From positions 669,274 through 733,273 of the forward strand of contig LMJI01000002.1 of assembly GCA_001429255.1 (NCBI GenBank): a stretch of 64,000 nucleotides of DNA, written 5' to 3'. Source of the DNA: Cellulomonas sp. Root930. Its GTDB lineage: Bacteria; Actinomycetota; Actinomycetes; Actinomycetales; Cellulomonadaceae. The notes beneath the pieces were generated by a model. That model was not told the DNA's origin. It ran no database searches and was given only the letters and a program-made list of their open reading frames with translations. A program made the position numbers and the translations under genes. Shown in pieces: positions 17,906-26,013 of the stretch; the first letter of the stretch is position 1; each line of letters begins with the position of its first letter.

Positions 17906-18907
17906 ATGACCGAGAGCCTGGACATGGAAGACGTCGGCATGGCCCCGTCCCGAAGTGGCCGCCGTACGTCGAAGCTCGCGATCGTGGGAGCCGGTGCCGT
18001 CGGGTCGACGATGGCCTACGCCGCGCTCATGCGGGGGGCCGCTCGCTCCGTGGCGCTGTACGACATCAACGCGGCCAAGGCGGAGGCGGAGGCCCTCGAC
18101 CTCGGCCACGGCATCCAGTTCATGCCCATGGCGCAGGTGGTCGGGTCCGACGACCTCGCGGTGTGCGCCGACGCGGACGTGGTGATGTTCACGGCGGGCG
18201 CCAAGCAGAAGCCCGGTCAGTCCCGGCTGGACCTCGCGGAGGCGACCATCGGCCTCGTCCGCAAGGTGCTGCCGGCGGTCGTCGAGGTCGCGCCCGACGC
18301 GGTCTACGTGATGGTCACCAACCCCGTCGACGTGGTCACGTACGCCGCGCTGCAGATCTCCGGACTGCCGCCGTCGCAGCTGTTCGGGTCCGGCACCGTC
18401 CTCGACTCCTCCCGGCTGCGCTACCTCATCGCGCAGCACACCGGTGTCGCCGTGCAGAACGTGCACGCGTACATCGCCGGCGAGCACGGCGACACCGAGC
18501 TGCCGCTGTGGGGGTCCGCGAGCATCGGGTCGGTCCCGCTGCTCGAGTGGACCGGCACGGGGGGCAGCGGGCCGCTCACCGCCGAGGTCCGCGACGGGAT
18601 CGCCCGGGAGGTCGTCGAGTCCGCGTACCGGATCATCGAGGGCAAGGGCGCGACGAACTACGCCGTCGCGCTGGCGGGCTCGCGGATCATCGAGGCGATC
18701 GTGAAGGACGAGGGCCGGGTGCTGCCCGTCTCGTCGCTGCTCGACGACTACTACGGGATCAGTGACGTGTGCCTGTCCGTGCCGGCGATCGTCGGTGCCA
18801 ACGGTGTCGGCGAGCGGCTCCCGGTCCCGCTCTCCGACGAGGAGCTCGCGGGGCTGCGCAGCTCGGCGGACGCGGTGCGTTCGGTCGCCCGCCAGTTCGG
18901 GTTCTGA
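17906..18907 (+). CDS. ldh: L-lactate dehydrogenase
   Basis: A 333-residue NAD-dependent enzyme that reduces pyruvate to L-lactate. It shows the Rossmann motif IVGAGAVGSTMAYA, the mobile loop with the substrate-selecting Gln in GAKQKPGQSRLDL, the MVTNPVDVVTY strand and the active-site IAGEHGDTELPLW with catalytic His. The Gln (not Arg) in the loop supports lactate rather than malate dehydrogenase. The ATG at 17906 has AGAGG about 8 bases upstream, and a GTG at 17897 would add three residues. A 16-bp hairpin follows the stop. Confidence 0.94.
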   Translation: MTESLDMEDVGMAPSRSGRRTSKLAIVGAGAVGSTMAYAALMRGAARSVALYDINAAKAEAEALDLGHGIQFMPMAQVVGSDDLAVCADADVVMFTAGAKQKPGQSRLDLAEATIGLVRKVLPAVVEVAPDAVYVMVTNPVDVVTYAALQISGLPPSQLFGSGTVLDSSRLRYLIAQHTGVAVQNVHAYIAGEHGDTELPLWGSASIGSVPLLEWTGTGGSGPLTAEVRDGIAREVVESAYRIIEGKGATNYAVALAGSRIIEAIVKDEGRVLPVSSLLDDYYGISDVCLSVPAIVGANGVGERLPVPLSDEELAGLRSSADAVRSVARQFGF

Positions 18908-18934
18908 GCCCGCACCTCCGTTCCCCGGACGCGC

Positions 18935-18970
18935 GATCGGGCCGCACCTCCCACGAGGTGCGGCCCGATC
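18935..18970. terminator. Bidirectional terminator between ldh and lexA
   Basis: A perfect 16-bp stem (GATCGGGCCGCACCTC and its complement) closes on the loop CCAC between the convergent ldh and lexA stops. It has no long T tract, as is usual at this G+C content. Confidence 0.8.
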
Positions 18971-18977
18971 TGCTGTG

Positions 18978-19730
18978 TCAGAGGCTGCGGAGCACGCTCA
19001 CCACGCGGCCGAGGATCGTCGACTCGTCACCCGGGATGGGGGAGTAGGCGGGGTTGTGCGGCATGAGCCAGACGTGGCCGTCGATGCGCTTGAGCGTCTT
19101 GACCGTGGCCTCGCCGTCGATCATCGCGGCCACGATCTCGCCGTTCTCCGCCACGGGCTGACGGCGGACCACGACCCAGTCGCCGTCGCAGATGGCCGCG
19201 TCGATCATCGAGTCGCCGACGACCTTCAGCAGGAACAGGTCGCCGTCGCCGACGAGCTGGCGGGGGAGCGGGAACACGTCCTCGACCACCTGCTCGGCGA
19301 GGATCGGCCCGCCGGCCGCGATCCGACCGACCACCGGCACGTAGGAGGGCGCAGGGAGGCGCTCGCCGTCGCCCTGGTCCGGGAAGCTCGAGCGGCTGCC
19401 GTCGGGGGCCGTCCAGGTGCCGACGCCCCGCGAGTCGTCGGCGTGCACGACCTCGATGGCCCGGGGGCGGTTGGGGTCCCGTCGCAGGTAGCCCTTGCGC
19501 TCGAGGGCCATGAGCTGGTGCTTCACGCTCGACGGGCTGGTGAGGCCGACGGCCTCGCCGATCTCGCGCATGCTCGGCGGGTAGCCGCGGGACTCGACCG
19601 ACGACCGGATGGTGTCCAGCACGAGCCGCTGGCGCGCGGTGAGGCCGTCCGGTCCGGGCGCCCCGTCCGGGAGCGTGTGCACCGTCGCCAGGTCCTTCTC
19701 GGGCTGGGACGTGTCCCGTGAGTCCGTCAC
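18978..19730 (-). CDS. lexA: LexA repressor
   Basis: LexA represses SOS genes and cleaves itself when bound to RecA filaments. The 250-residue protein has a winged-helix domain at about 30-95 ([23 protein letters not shown] as recognition region), the cleavage site Ala139-Gly140 in RIAAGGP, and the catalytic pair Ser174 in GDSMIDA and Lys211 in TVKTLKR. The start is the GTG at 19730 with GGAGGAG in front. The leader is about 140 bases, and the promoter overlaps an SOS box, so it is self-regulated. Confidence 0.97.
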   Translation of the reverse strand: MTDSRDTSQPEKDLATVHTLPDGAPGPDGLTARQRLVLDTIRSSVESRGYPPSMREIGEAVGLTSPSSVKHQLMALERKGYLRRDPNRPRAIEVVHADDSRGVGTWTAPDGSRSSFPDQGDGERLPAPSYVPVVGRIAAGGPILAEQVVEDVFPLPRQLVGDGDLFLLKVVGDSMIDAAICDGDWVVVRRQPVAENGEIVAAMIDGEATVKTLKRIDGHVWLMPHNPAYSPIPGDESTILGRVVSVLRSL

Positions 19731-19878
19731 TGCGCTCCTCCTCCGTCCGGCGGCCGCCTCGCAGCACGCTCAGCCTTCTCCGCCTCGTCCAGCTCACGGT
19801 CGCGGTGTCCTGACCTGCGACGACGGGGGATCCCGGCGTGCGTGTCAGTGCCTCGTGGTCCGCTTGTGCTGCACCGCC

Positions 19879-19919
19879 AGCCTAGGGATGTCGGGACCGA
19901 AGATCAAACATCTGTTCGA
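19879..19919 (-). promoter_or_regulatory. lexA promoter overlapped by SOS box 1
   Basis: On the minus strand a -35 TTGATC (19902-19907), a 17-bp spacer and a -10 TAGGCT (19879-19884) form a good promoter for lexA. The site TCAAACATCTGTTCGA at 19904-19919 differs by one base from the actinobacterial LexA box TCGAAC-N4-GTTCGA and covers the -35 element. Confidence 0.8.
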
Positions 19920-19926
19920 TCGTGTC

Positions 19927-19986
19927 TCGACAGTGTCGCCGGATGCTGGTAGACATCGTACAAGCGTTCGACGAACAGGCGTTCGA
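19927..19986 (+). promoter_or_regulatory. Promoter of the LysM gene with SOS boxes 2 and 3
   Basis: TCGACA (19927-19932), a 17-bp spacer and TAGACA (19950-19955) form a rightward promoter. It is followed by TCGTACAAGCGTTCGA (19956-19971) and ACGAACAGGCGTTCGA (19971-19986), each one base off the LexA consensus and sharing one base. LexA bound here would cover the transcription start. Confidence 0.75.
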
Positions 19987-20047
19987 CGGGCGGGATCGAC
20001 CGAGGCTCTCCCCCGGGACACCGGGCCGAGCAGGAACGAGAGACGTG

Positions 20048-20476
20048 ATGAGCGCGATGGTGATGGGACCGGCGATGCCGAACCTGGTGCCGGCTCGGGT
20101 GCCCGGACGTGTGACGAGCACCCGCGTGGCAACCGCCCGCGTGGCGACTGCCCGCGTCGAGCGTGCAGCAGCGGTGCCGTCCGCGTCCCACCTCCGGCTC
20201 ACCGCGCGCGGGCGTTCCGTGCTCTGGGCGCTCGCCGCCGTCGTCATCGCCGCGATCACGCTGCTGGGCACGCAGGCGGCGGCCGACGGTCCCGCGGGCG
20301 CGCAGGAGGTCGTGCGGCACGTCGTGGCGCCCGGCGAGACGCTCTGGGAGATCGCCGAGTCCATCGCGGCACCCACCGAGGACGTGCGGGACGTGGTGTT
20401 CGACCTCGTCCGCCTCAACGAGCTCCCCGACGCCGGACTGATGGCCGGGCAGGTCATCGTCCTCCCCGCCGACTGA
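20048..20476 (+). CDS. LysM protein next to lexA, candidate SOS cell-division inhibitor (DivS/ChiZ/YneA type)
   Basis: A 142-residue protein with an Ala/Arg-rich cytoplasmic part holding three RVATA-like repeats, one membrane helix at about 60-80 ([19 protein letters not shown]) and an external LysM domain at about 92-141 ([16 protein letters not shown] to GQVIVLPAD). Small LysM membrane proteins divergent from lexA block septation during DNA damage in Corynebacterium (DivS), Mycobacterium (ChiZ) and Bacillus (YneA). The SOS boxes in front support this role by context, not by sequence identity. A GTG at 20045 is an alternative start. Confidence 0.85.
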   Translation: MSAMVMGPAMPNLVPARVPGRVTSTRVATARVATARVERAAAVPSASHLRLTARGRSVLWALAAVVIAAITLLGTQAAADGPAGAQEVVRHVVAPGETLWEIAESIAAPTEDVRDVVFDLVRLNELPDAGLMAGQVIVLPAD

Positions 20477-20585
20477 GGGAAGGCGGGCGCGCTCTGCGGC
20501 CGACGGCGGAGGGGAAGTTCGTCGCCGGCGCAAGACGCCCCGCTGGACGGACGCGGCGGTGCCGCGATCGGCTCCGTGCGTCCCA

Positions 20586-20617
20586 CGAGGGCGGTCATCA
20601 TCCGATGACCGCCCTCG
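20586..20617 (+). terminator. Hairpin terminator after the LysM gene
   Basis: A perfect 14-bp stem (CGAGGGCGGTCATC and complement) with loop ATCC, followed by no T tract. It isolates the LysM gene from nrdR. The rest of 20477-20646 shows no gene. Confidence 0.7.
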
Positions 20618-20646
20618 CGCATCCCCGCCGTCGGCCGCGTCGGCAC

Positions 20647-20652
20647 TACGCT
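20647..20652 (+). promoter_or_regulatory. -10 box of the nrdR transcript
   Basis: TACGCT, 6 bases before a GTG at 20659 that opens a 13-codon frame and 125 bases before the nrdR start. Confidence 0.45.
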
Positions 20653-20658
20653 CACGGC

Positions 20659-20700
20659 GTGCCCGGCACCGACCTTGCGACGCCGGGACGCGTGGCCTAG
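20659..20700 (+). CDS. Candidate leaderless leader peptide ahead of nrdR
   Basis: A GTG placed 6 bases after the -10 box opens a 13-residue frame, [13 protein letters not shown], that ends at TAG 20698-20700, 77 bases before nrdR. The geometry is the same as at the confirmed-looking leaderless genes of this window, so initiation here is plausible. It may act as an upstream open reading frame that couples translation to nrdR expression. It could also be a chance frame inside an ordinary untranslated leader. Confidence 0.3.
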   Translation: MPGTDLATPGRVA

Positions 20701-20777
20701 CGTCACGCACGCGTTCACGACGCGATCGTCGCCGGCAGTCGCCCGGGCGCCACGCGTCAGGCTCGAAGGGGATCACG

Positions 20778-21290
20778 GTGCACTGTCCGTTCTGCCGCCA
20801 CCCGGACTCGCGGGTCGTCGACTCGCGGACGTCGGACGACGGGTCGACCATCCGGCGCCGCCGGCAGTGCCCCCACTGCAACCGCAGGTTCACCACGGTG
20901 GAGACCGCCAGCCTCTCGGTCGTCAAGCGCTCCGGGGCCACCGAGCCCTTCAGCCGCGAGAAGATCGCCGGTGGCGTCCGGAAGGCCTGCCAGGGCCGTC
21001 CGGTGAGCGAGGACGACCTCGCCCTGCTCGCGCAGAAGGTCGAGGAGACGCTGCGCAGCGCCGGCTCGGCGGAGATCGACGCGTACGAGATCGGGCTCGC
21101 CATCCTCGGACCGCTCCGTGAGCTGGACGAGGTCGCCTACCTGCGGTTCGCCAGCGTCTACCAGGCGTTCGACTCCCTGGAGGACTTCGAGGCGGCGATC
21201 ACGGTCCTGCGTGCGGAGCACGAGTCCGAGGCGGACGACGACGCCGACGAGCCGGTCGAGCCGTCGGGCGAGGACGTCCGCACCAGCTGA
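20778..21290 (+). CDS. nrdR: Transcriptional repressor NrdR
   Basis: NrdR senses dATP/ATP and represses ribonucleotide reductase genes. The 170-residue protein starts with the zinc ribbon [17 protein letters not shown] and RRRQCPHC and continues with the ATP-cone ([24 protein letters not shown]). The GTG at 20778 has AAGGGG in front. The acidic last 20 residues are variable. It follows the lexA/LysM pair as in mycobacteria. Confidence 0.96.
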   Translation: MHCPFCRHPDSRVVDSRTSDDGSTIRRRRQCPHCNRRFTTVETASLSVVKRSGATEPFSREKIAGGVRKACQGRPVSEDDLALLAQKVEETLRSAGSAEIDAYEIGLAILGPLRELDEVAYLRFASVYQAFDSLEDFEAAITVLRAEHESEADDDADEPVEPSGEDVRTS

Positions 21291-21335
21291 GCGGCACGCC
21301 GGTCGGCCGCACCGGCGTCTGTCGGCGACACCACG

Positions 21336-21341
21336 TAGGTT
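21336..21341 (+). promoter_or_regulatory. -10 box of the S9 peptidase gene
   Basis: TAGGTT, 6 bases before the GTG at 21348. Confidence 0.55.
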
Positions 21342-21347
21342 CGTCGG

Positions 21348-23348
21348 GTGCGTCCTACGGATCTCGAGCTCCTCCATGTCCCCGGTGTCCCCGCTGTCCT
21401 CCCGGACGGCTCTCGCGCGATCGTGTCGGTCGTCCGACCGGACCTGACCGCCGACGAGTACGTCGGCCACCTGTGGTCCGTCGACCTCGACGGCGGCGCC
21501 CCGCCCCGCCCGCTCACCCGCGGGCACCGCGACACGTCGCCGGACGTGAGCCCGGACGGTCGGTGGGTCGCGTTCCTGCGCGCCGAGCCGGAGGGCAAGC
21601 CGCAGGTGCACGTCGTCGAGGCCGACGGGGGTGAGCCGTTCCGGCTGACCGACGCGCCCCTGGGCGCCTCCGAGCCGCGGTTCTCCCCGGACGGCACGCG
21701 GATCGCCTACCTGGCGCGGGTGCCCGAGGAGGGGCGGTATGCGGCCGAGGGCAAGCCCGGGAACGAGGACCCCCGGCACATCACCGAGCTGAAGTACCGC
21801 TCCGACGGCATCGGCTTCTTCCGGGACCGCCCCCAGCACGTGTTCGTCGTCGACCTGCCGGCTGACGGGGAGCGCCCGGGGGACGTGCCCGACCCGCTCG
21901 CGCTGACCTCGGGCGAGATCGGTGTGGCGGGCGCGCGATGGCTGCCGTCCGGGCAGGCGCTCGTCGGAGTCTCGGCGCGGCACGCGTCGCGCGAGACCGA
22001 CCTGCGCGCCGACGTGGTGCGCATCGACGCATCACCCTCGGCCGCCCCGGCGACGCCGGTGCCGCTCACCGACGCCGATGCGGGGAGCACGCTGGGCGTC
22101 GACGAGGTGCTGCCGTCCGCGGACGGCACCGCGCTGTGGCTGCTGGCCAGCGACCTCGGGCCGACCGGTCGGGACTTCGTCGCCGCGCAGGTCGGGCTCT
22201 ACCGGCTCCCGCTCGACGGCAGCGGCGCACCTGTCCGGCTCACCGACCCGGAGGAGGACCAGCTGTCGGGCGGCCTGTCCGAGGTCGACGACGATGCGCT
22301 CGTGCTCGTCGAGCGGCGCGGTGCCACCCACCTCGTGCGGATCTCCGCCGAGGGCGTGCGGACCGCGCTGGTCGAGGGCCAGGTCGTGGTCACGGGGGTC
22401 GCGGCGGCTGCGGGCGCCGGCGGGACCGGGAGGCTCGCCGTCGTCTCGGCGACGCCGTCCAGCCCCGGCGAGCTGCTCGTGGTCGACCCGCTCGACGGGA
22501 CGCGCGAGGCGCGCACCGATCTGGGCGCGCCCCTGCGGGCGACCGGTCGAGTCCGGGAGCCGGTCGAGCTGCACGCGACGGCCCCCGACGGGTACCCGGT
22601 GCACGGCTGGGTGGTGACGCCCGACGAGGGCCGCTACGGCGCGGGTCCGCACCCCACGATCCTGATGATCCACGGCGGCCCGTTCGCGCAGTACACGCAC
22701 GCGCTCTTCGACGAGGTCCAGGTGCTGGCGGAGGCCGGCTACGCGGTCGTGCTCGGGAACCCTCGAGGGTCGTCGGGGTACGGCCGCGCGCACGGGCTCG
22801 CCATCCGGCACGGGTTCGGGACGGTGGACACCGACGACGTGCTCGCCCTGCTGGGTGCCGCCCTGGAGGACCCCGCGCTGGACGGGGAGCGGGTGGGGGT
22901 CATGGGTGGTTCCTACGGCGGATACCTCACGGCCTGGCTCACCACGCGCACGGACCGGTTCGTGGCGGCGATCGTCGAGCGCGGGTTCCTCGACCCGGTC
23001 AGCTTCGTCGGGTCCAGCGACATCGGCTGGTTCTTCGGTCTGGAGTACCTCGGCGACGACGTCGAGGAGCACGGTGCGGCGGCGCTGGCGGCCCAGTCGC
23101 CGATGGCGCACGTGGGACGGGTCCGCACGCCGACCCTGGTCATCCACTCGGAGCAGGACTGGCGGTGCCCGGTCGAGCAGGGGCAGCGCTGGTTCGTCGA
23201 GCTGAAGCGGCGGGGGGTCGCGGCAGAGCTGCTGCTGTTCCCCGGCGAGGGGCACGAGCTCACGCGCTCGGGGAACCCCCGCCACCGGCAGGTGCGGTTC
23301 GAGCACGTGCTGCGCTGGTGGGCCACGCACCTGCCCGTGGGCGGCTGA
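21348..23348 (+). CDS. S9-family serine peptidase (acylaminoacyl/prolyl oligopeptidase type)
   Basis: A 666-residue cytoplasmic peptidase. The N-terminal 390 residues form TolB/WD40-like propeller blades (SPDGRWVAFLR, FSPDGTRIAYLA). The C-terminal alpha/beta hydrolase domain has the nucleophile Ser522 in GGSYGGY, Asp604 in SEQDWRCP and His636 in GEGHEL, with the oxyanion segment IHGGPFAQY. Such enzymes cut short peptides, often removing blocked or proline-adjacent residues. There is no signal peptide. The stop lies one base from the stop of the convergent aldo/keto reductase gene. Confidence 0.9.
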   Translation: MRPTDLELLHVPGVPAVLPDGSRAIVSVVRPDLTADEYVGHLWSVDLDGGAPPRPLTRGHRDTSPDVSPDGRWVAFLRAEPEGKPQVHVVEADGGEPFRLTDAPLGASEPRFSPDGTRIAYLARVPEEGRYAAEGKPGNEDPRHITELKYRSDGIGFFRDRPQHVFVVDLPADGERPGDVPDPLALTSGEIGVAGARWLPSGQALVGVSARHASRETDLRADVVRIDASPSAAPATPVPLTDADAGSTLGVDEVLPSADGTALWLLASDLGPTGRDFVAAQVGLYRLPLDGSGAPVRLTDPEEDQLSGGLSEVDDDALVLVERRGATHLVRISAEGVRTALVEGQVVVTGVAAAAGAGGTGRLAVVSATPSSPGELLVVDPLDGTREARTDLGAPLRATGRVREPVELHATAPDGYPVHGWVVTPDEGRYGAGPHPTILMIHGGPFAQYTHALFDEVQVLAEAGYAVVLGNPRGSSGYGRAHGLAIRHGFGTVDTDDVLALLGAALEDPALDGERVGVMGGSYGGYLTAWLTTRTDRFVAAIVERGFLDPVSFVGSSDIGWFFGLEYLGDDVEEHGAAALAAQSPMAHVGRVRTPTLVIHSEQDWRCPVEQGQRWFVELKRRGVAAELLLFPGEGHELTRSGNPRHRQVRFEHVLRWWATHLPVGG

Positions 23349-23349
23349 C

Positions 23350-24372
23350 TCAGCGGTCGCTGGACCGCACGCCCCAGAGGTTGATCCCGGCGTCGACGGC
23401 GTGCGGCTCGATCGCGGCGAGCTCGTCGGCGGTCAGGGGCGGCAGGGCGACGGCCGCGAGGTTCTCGTCCAGCTGCGCGGTGGTGCGGGCGCCCACGAGC
23501 ACGGAGGTGACGCGCGGGTCCCGCAGCACCCACGCGAGCGCGAGCTGCGGCAGCGTCCGGCCGCCGGCCCCGGCGATCGCGTCGAGCGCCCGGACGTGGT
23601 CGAGCGCCTCGTCGGTCAGCCACTCGGTGCGCAGCGGCCCGCCGCGCGCGGCCCGCGAGTCGGCGGGGACGCCGTGCAGGTAGCGCGTGCTGAGCATCCC
23701 CTGCGCGAGCGGGGAGAACGCGACGACGGCCATGCCGGCGTCGCCGGCGACGTCGAGCAGGGACCGGCCGTCGTCGCCGGGCTGCTCGACCCACCGGTTG
23801 AGCAGGGAGTAGGCGGGCTGGTGCACGGCGAGGCGCAGGCCGAGCGAGCGCGCGACCTCGAGGGCCTCCACGGCCCGGTCCGCCGAGTAGGACGAGATCC
23901 CGGCGTGGCGCGCCTTGCCCGACCGGACGGCCCGGTCGAGGGCGCCGAGGGTCTCCTCGAGCGGCGTCGTGGGGTCGAACCGGTGGCTGTAGAACACGTC
24001 GACGCTGTCGAGCCCGAGCCGCCGCAGCGACTCGTCCAGGGACGCGCGCAGGTACTTCGCCGAGCCGTGCTCGCCGTACGGCCCTGGCCACGCCCGGTAG
24101 CCGGCCTTCGTGGTGATGAGCAGCTCGTCGCGGCGTCCGCGCAGGTCACGGGCCAGCAGCCGGCCCAGGGACTCCTCGGCGGCGAACGGGGGCGGGCCGT
24201 AGTTGTTCGCGAGATCCAGGTGCACGACACCCCGGTCGACGGCGTGCAGGACGAGCCGGCGCTGGTCCTCGAACGGCGTCGTCGCGCCGAAGTTCTGCCA
24301 CAGGCCGAGCGACACCACCGGCCACGACAGCCCTCCGGCGTTCCGGTGGGGGAGTTCGGGAGCATCCAGCAC
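23350..24372 (-). CDS. Aldo/keto reductase (YghZ / L-glyceraldehyde-3-phosphate reductase type)
   Basis: A 340-residue NADPH-dependent reductase with a TIM-barrel fold. The catalytic set is visible as Asp and Tyr in HLDLANNYGPP, Lys in ITTKAGYRAWPG and His in FYSHRFDP. The sequences YSLLNRWVE and FSPLAQGMLSTRYL fit the AKR14/YghZ group, which detoxifies methylglyoxal and reduces L-glyceraldehyde 3-phosphate. The GTG at 24372 is chosen because a TAGCGT box lies 7 bases upstream. The open frame to 24471 adds 33 unconserved residues. Confidence 0.88.
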   Translation of the reverse strand: MLDAPELPHRNAGGLSWPVVSLGLWQNFGATTPFEDQRRLVLHAVDRGVVHLDLANNYGPPPFAAEESLGRLLARDLRGRRDELLITTKAGYRAWPGPYGEHGSAKYLRASLDESLRRLGLDSVDVFYSHRFDPTTPLEETLGALDRAVRSGKARHAGISSYSADRAVEALEVARSLGLRLAVHQPAYSLLNRWVEQPGDDGRSLLDVAGDAGMAVVAFSPLAQGMLSTRYLHGVPADSRAARGGPLRTEWLTDEALDHVRALDAIAGAGGRTLPQLALAWVLRDPRVTSVLVGARTTAQLDENLAAVALPPLTADELAAIEPHAVDAGINLWGVRSSDR

Positions 24373-24379
24373 GCCGCCG

Positions 24380-24385
24380 ACGCTA
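24380..24385 (-). promoter_or_regulatory. -10 box of the aldo/keto reductase gene
   Basis: TAGCGT on the minus strand, 7 bases before the GTG at 24372. Confidence 0.5.
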
Positions 24386-24485
24386 CCCGGCGTGAGAAGA
24401 GGTGGCGCCGCGGGCCCGAGTCGGCAAGGCTGTGCAGGTCGCGGGCGCAGACGTCCGTCGGCACACAGCATCGAAGGAGACGCCC

Positions 24486-24686
24486 ATGGCCAAGGACGAC
24501 GACAAGGGGACGACGGGGGCGGCGGTGAGCGACGACGCGAAGGCGAAGTTCCGCGAGGCGCTCGAGCGCAAGAAGTCGAACCAGCACCGCACCGCGGACG
24601 GCTCCACCAACACCGGCCAGGTGCACGGCTCGGAGACCGCCGGACCGTCGCAGCGACGCTTCCAGCGCAAGTCCGGATCGGCGTAG
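24486..24686 (+). CDS. DUF5302 family small protein
   Basis: A 66-residue hydrophilic protein, MAKDDDKGTTGAAVSDDAKAK then FREALERKKSNQHR, GQVHGSE and RRFQRKSGSA. These blocks match the actinobacterial DUF5302 family in sequence and length. It is likely unfolded and basic at the C-terminus. AGGAG at 24474-24478 precedes the ATG. It is monocistronic, ending before a strong terminator. Function is unknown. Confidence 0.85.
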   Translation: MAKDDDKGTTGAAVSDDAKAKFREALERKKSNQHRTADGSTNTGQVHGSETAGPSQRRFQRKSGSA

Positions 24687-24696
24687 CACCACGCGA

Positions 24697-24733
24697 CGAA
24701 GGGGCCCGACCACCAGGTGGTCGGGCCCCTTCG
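24697..24733. terminator. Bidirectional terminator between the DUF5302 gene and serA
   Basis: A perfect 18-bp inverted repeat around a single A (24715); in RNA the innermost pairs open to make the loop. The outer CGAAGGGG/CCCCTTCG arms give a short T-containing 3' side in both directions, fitting the convergent genes. Confidence 0.85.
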
Positions 24734-24741
24734 CTGCGAGA

Positions 24742-25941
24742 TCAGGACAGCAGGCGCAGCCGCACGGACTCGGGCCGCGACTCCAGGGCCTCGAGCACGG
24801 CGGGGTCGACCCGCGCGCCGGCGTCGGTGACCACGTAGCCGAGCTCCCCGCGGGTGGCGAGGAGCTGGCCCTCGATGTTCACGCCGTGCTCGGCCAGCGT
24901 CGCGTTGACGGCGGCCAGCACGCCCGGGACGTTGCGGTGCAGGTAGGCGAGGCGGTGCACGCCCGGCTGCTGCTCGAGCGCGAGGTTGGGCAGGTTGACG
25001 CTCAGCGTGGTGGACCCGGTGGCCAGGTAGTCGCGCACCTTGTTGGACACGAACTGGCCGATGGCCTCCTGCGCCTCCTCCGTGGACCCGCCGGTGTGCG
25101 GCGTGAGGATGACGTTGGGCAGGCCGCGCAGCTCCGACTCGAACGGGTCGCCGTTGCGCTTGGGCTCCACGGGGAACACGTCGACGGCGGCACCGGCGAC
25201 GTGGCCGGACACGATGGCGTCCCGCAGCGAGGAGTAGTCCACGACGAACCCGCGCGAGAGGTTGAGGAAGACCGCTCCGGGCCGCATCTGCGCGAACTGC
25301 TTGGCGCCGAACAGGCCGGCGTTGCCGCTGCGGCCGTCGACGTGCAGCGTCACGATGTCCGCGGCCTCGAGCAGCTCGTCCAGCGTGTGCATCCGCCGGG
25401 CGTTGCCCAGCGCGAGCTTCTCCGCGGTGTCGTAGAACACGACCGACATGCCGAGGTTCTCCGCCAGCACGGACAGCTGCGTCCCGATGTTGCCGTAGCC
25501 GACGATGCCGAGCGTGCGTCCGCGGATCTCGTGCGCCCCGGTGGCCGACTTGTTCCAGACGCCGTCGTGCATGGCGCGGTCGAGCTCGGTCTGCCGGCGC
25601 GTGAGGGAGATGATGTCCGAGATCGCGATCTCGACCACGGAGCGCGTGTTCGAGAACGGCGCGTTGAACGTCGCGACGCCCCGCGAGGCGGCCTCCGCCA
25701 GGTCGATCTGGTTGGTCCCGATGCAGTACGCCCCGATCGCGACCAGCGACGGAGACTGCGCGAGCACCTCCGCGGTGACGTGCGTCTTGGAGCGGATGCC
25801 CAGCAGGTGGACGCCGTCGAGCGCCTCGACGAGCTCGGCCTCGTCGAGCGCCCCGGTGCGGGTCGTCACGTCGAAGCCGGCCGTCTCGAGGATCGAGCGA
25901 GCCTGGGGGTGGAGGTTCTCGAGCAGCAGGGCCTTCAGCAC
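24742..25941 (-). CDS. serA: D-3-phosphoglycerate dehydrogenase, short ACT-type
   Basis: SerA makes 3-phosphohydroxypyruvate, the first step of serine synthesis. The 399-residue protein has the N-terminal part LLGIRSKTHVTAEVL, the NAD motif GIVGYGNIGTQLS, the catalytic His region LTPHTGGSTEEAQE, and a C-terminal ACT domain (HRNVPGVLAAVNATLAEHGVNI) that in this class binds serine. Its length and motifs match the E. coli-type enzyme rather than the roughly 530-residue form common in actinobacteria. The GTG at 25941 has no clear ribosome site. Confidence 0.93.
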   Translation of the reverse strand: MLKALLLENLHPQARSILETAGFDVTTRTGALDEAELVEALDGVHLLGIRSKTHVTAEVLAQSPSLVAIGAYCIGTNQIDLAEAASRGVATFNAPFSNTRSVVEIAISDIISLTRRQTELDRAMHDGVWNKSATGAHEIRGRTLGIVGYGNIGTQLSVLAENLGMSVVFYDTAEKLALGNARRMHTLDELLEAADIVTLHVDGRSGNAGLFGAKQFAQMRPGAVFLNLSRGFVVDYSSLRDAIVSGHVAGAAVDVFPVEPKRNGDPFESELRGLPNVILTPHTGGSTEEAQEAIGQFVSNKVRDYLATGSTTLSVNLPNLALEQQPGVHRLAYLHRNVPGVLAAVNATLAEHGVNIEGQLLATRGELGYVVTDAGARVDPAVLEALESRPESVRLRLLS

Positions 25942-26013
25942 GCCCCTATGGTGCGCCTCGCAGCCGCCGGGGCCCACAGCGGTCCGGCCCTCGGACACGC
26001 GTGAGACGGCTCG

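Noticed and set aside
15245-18487. 1080-residue open frame on the minus strand across hflX, dinG and ldh
   Set aside because: It is antisense to three well-recognised genes, has no family motif and an Arg/Gly/His-rich composition typical of a G+C-driven shadow frame.
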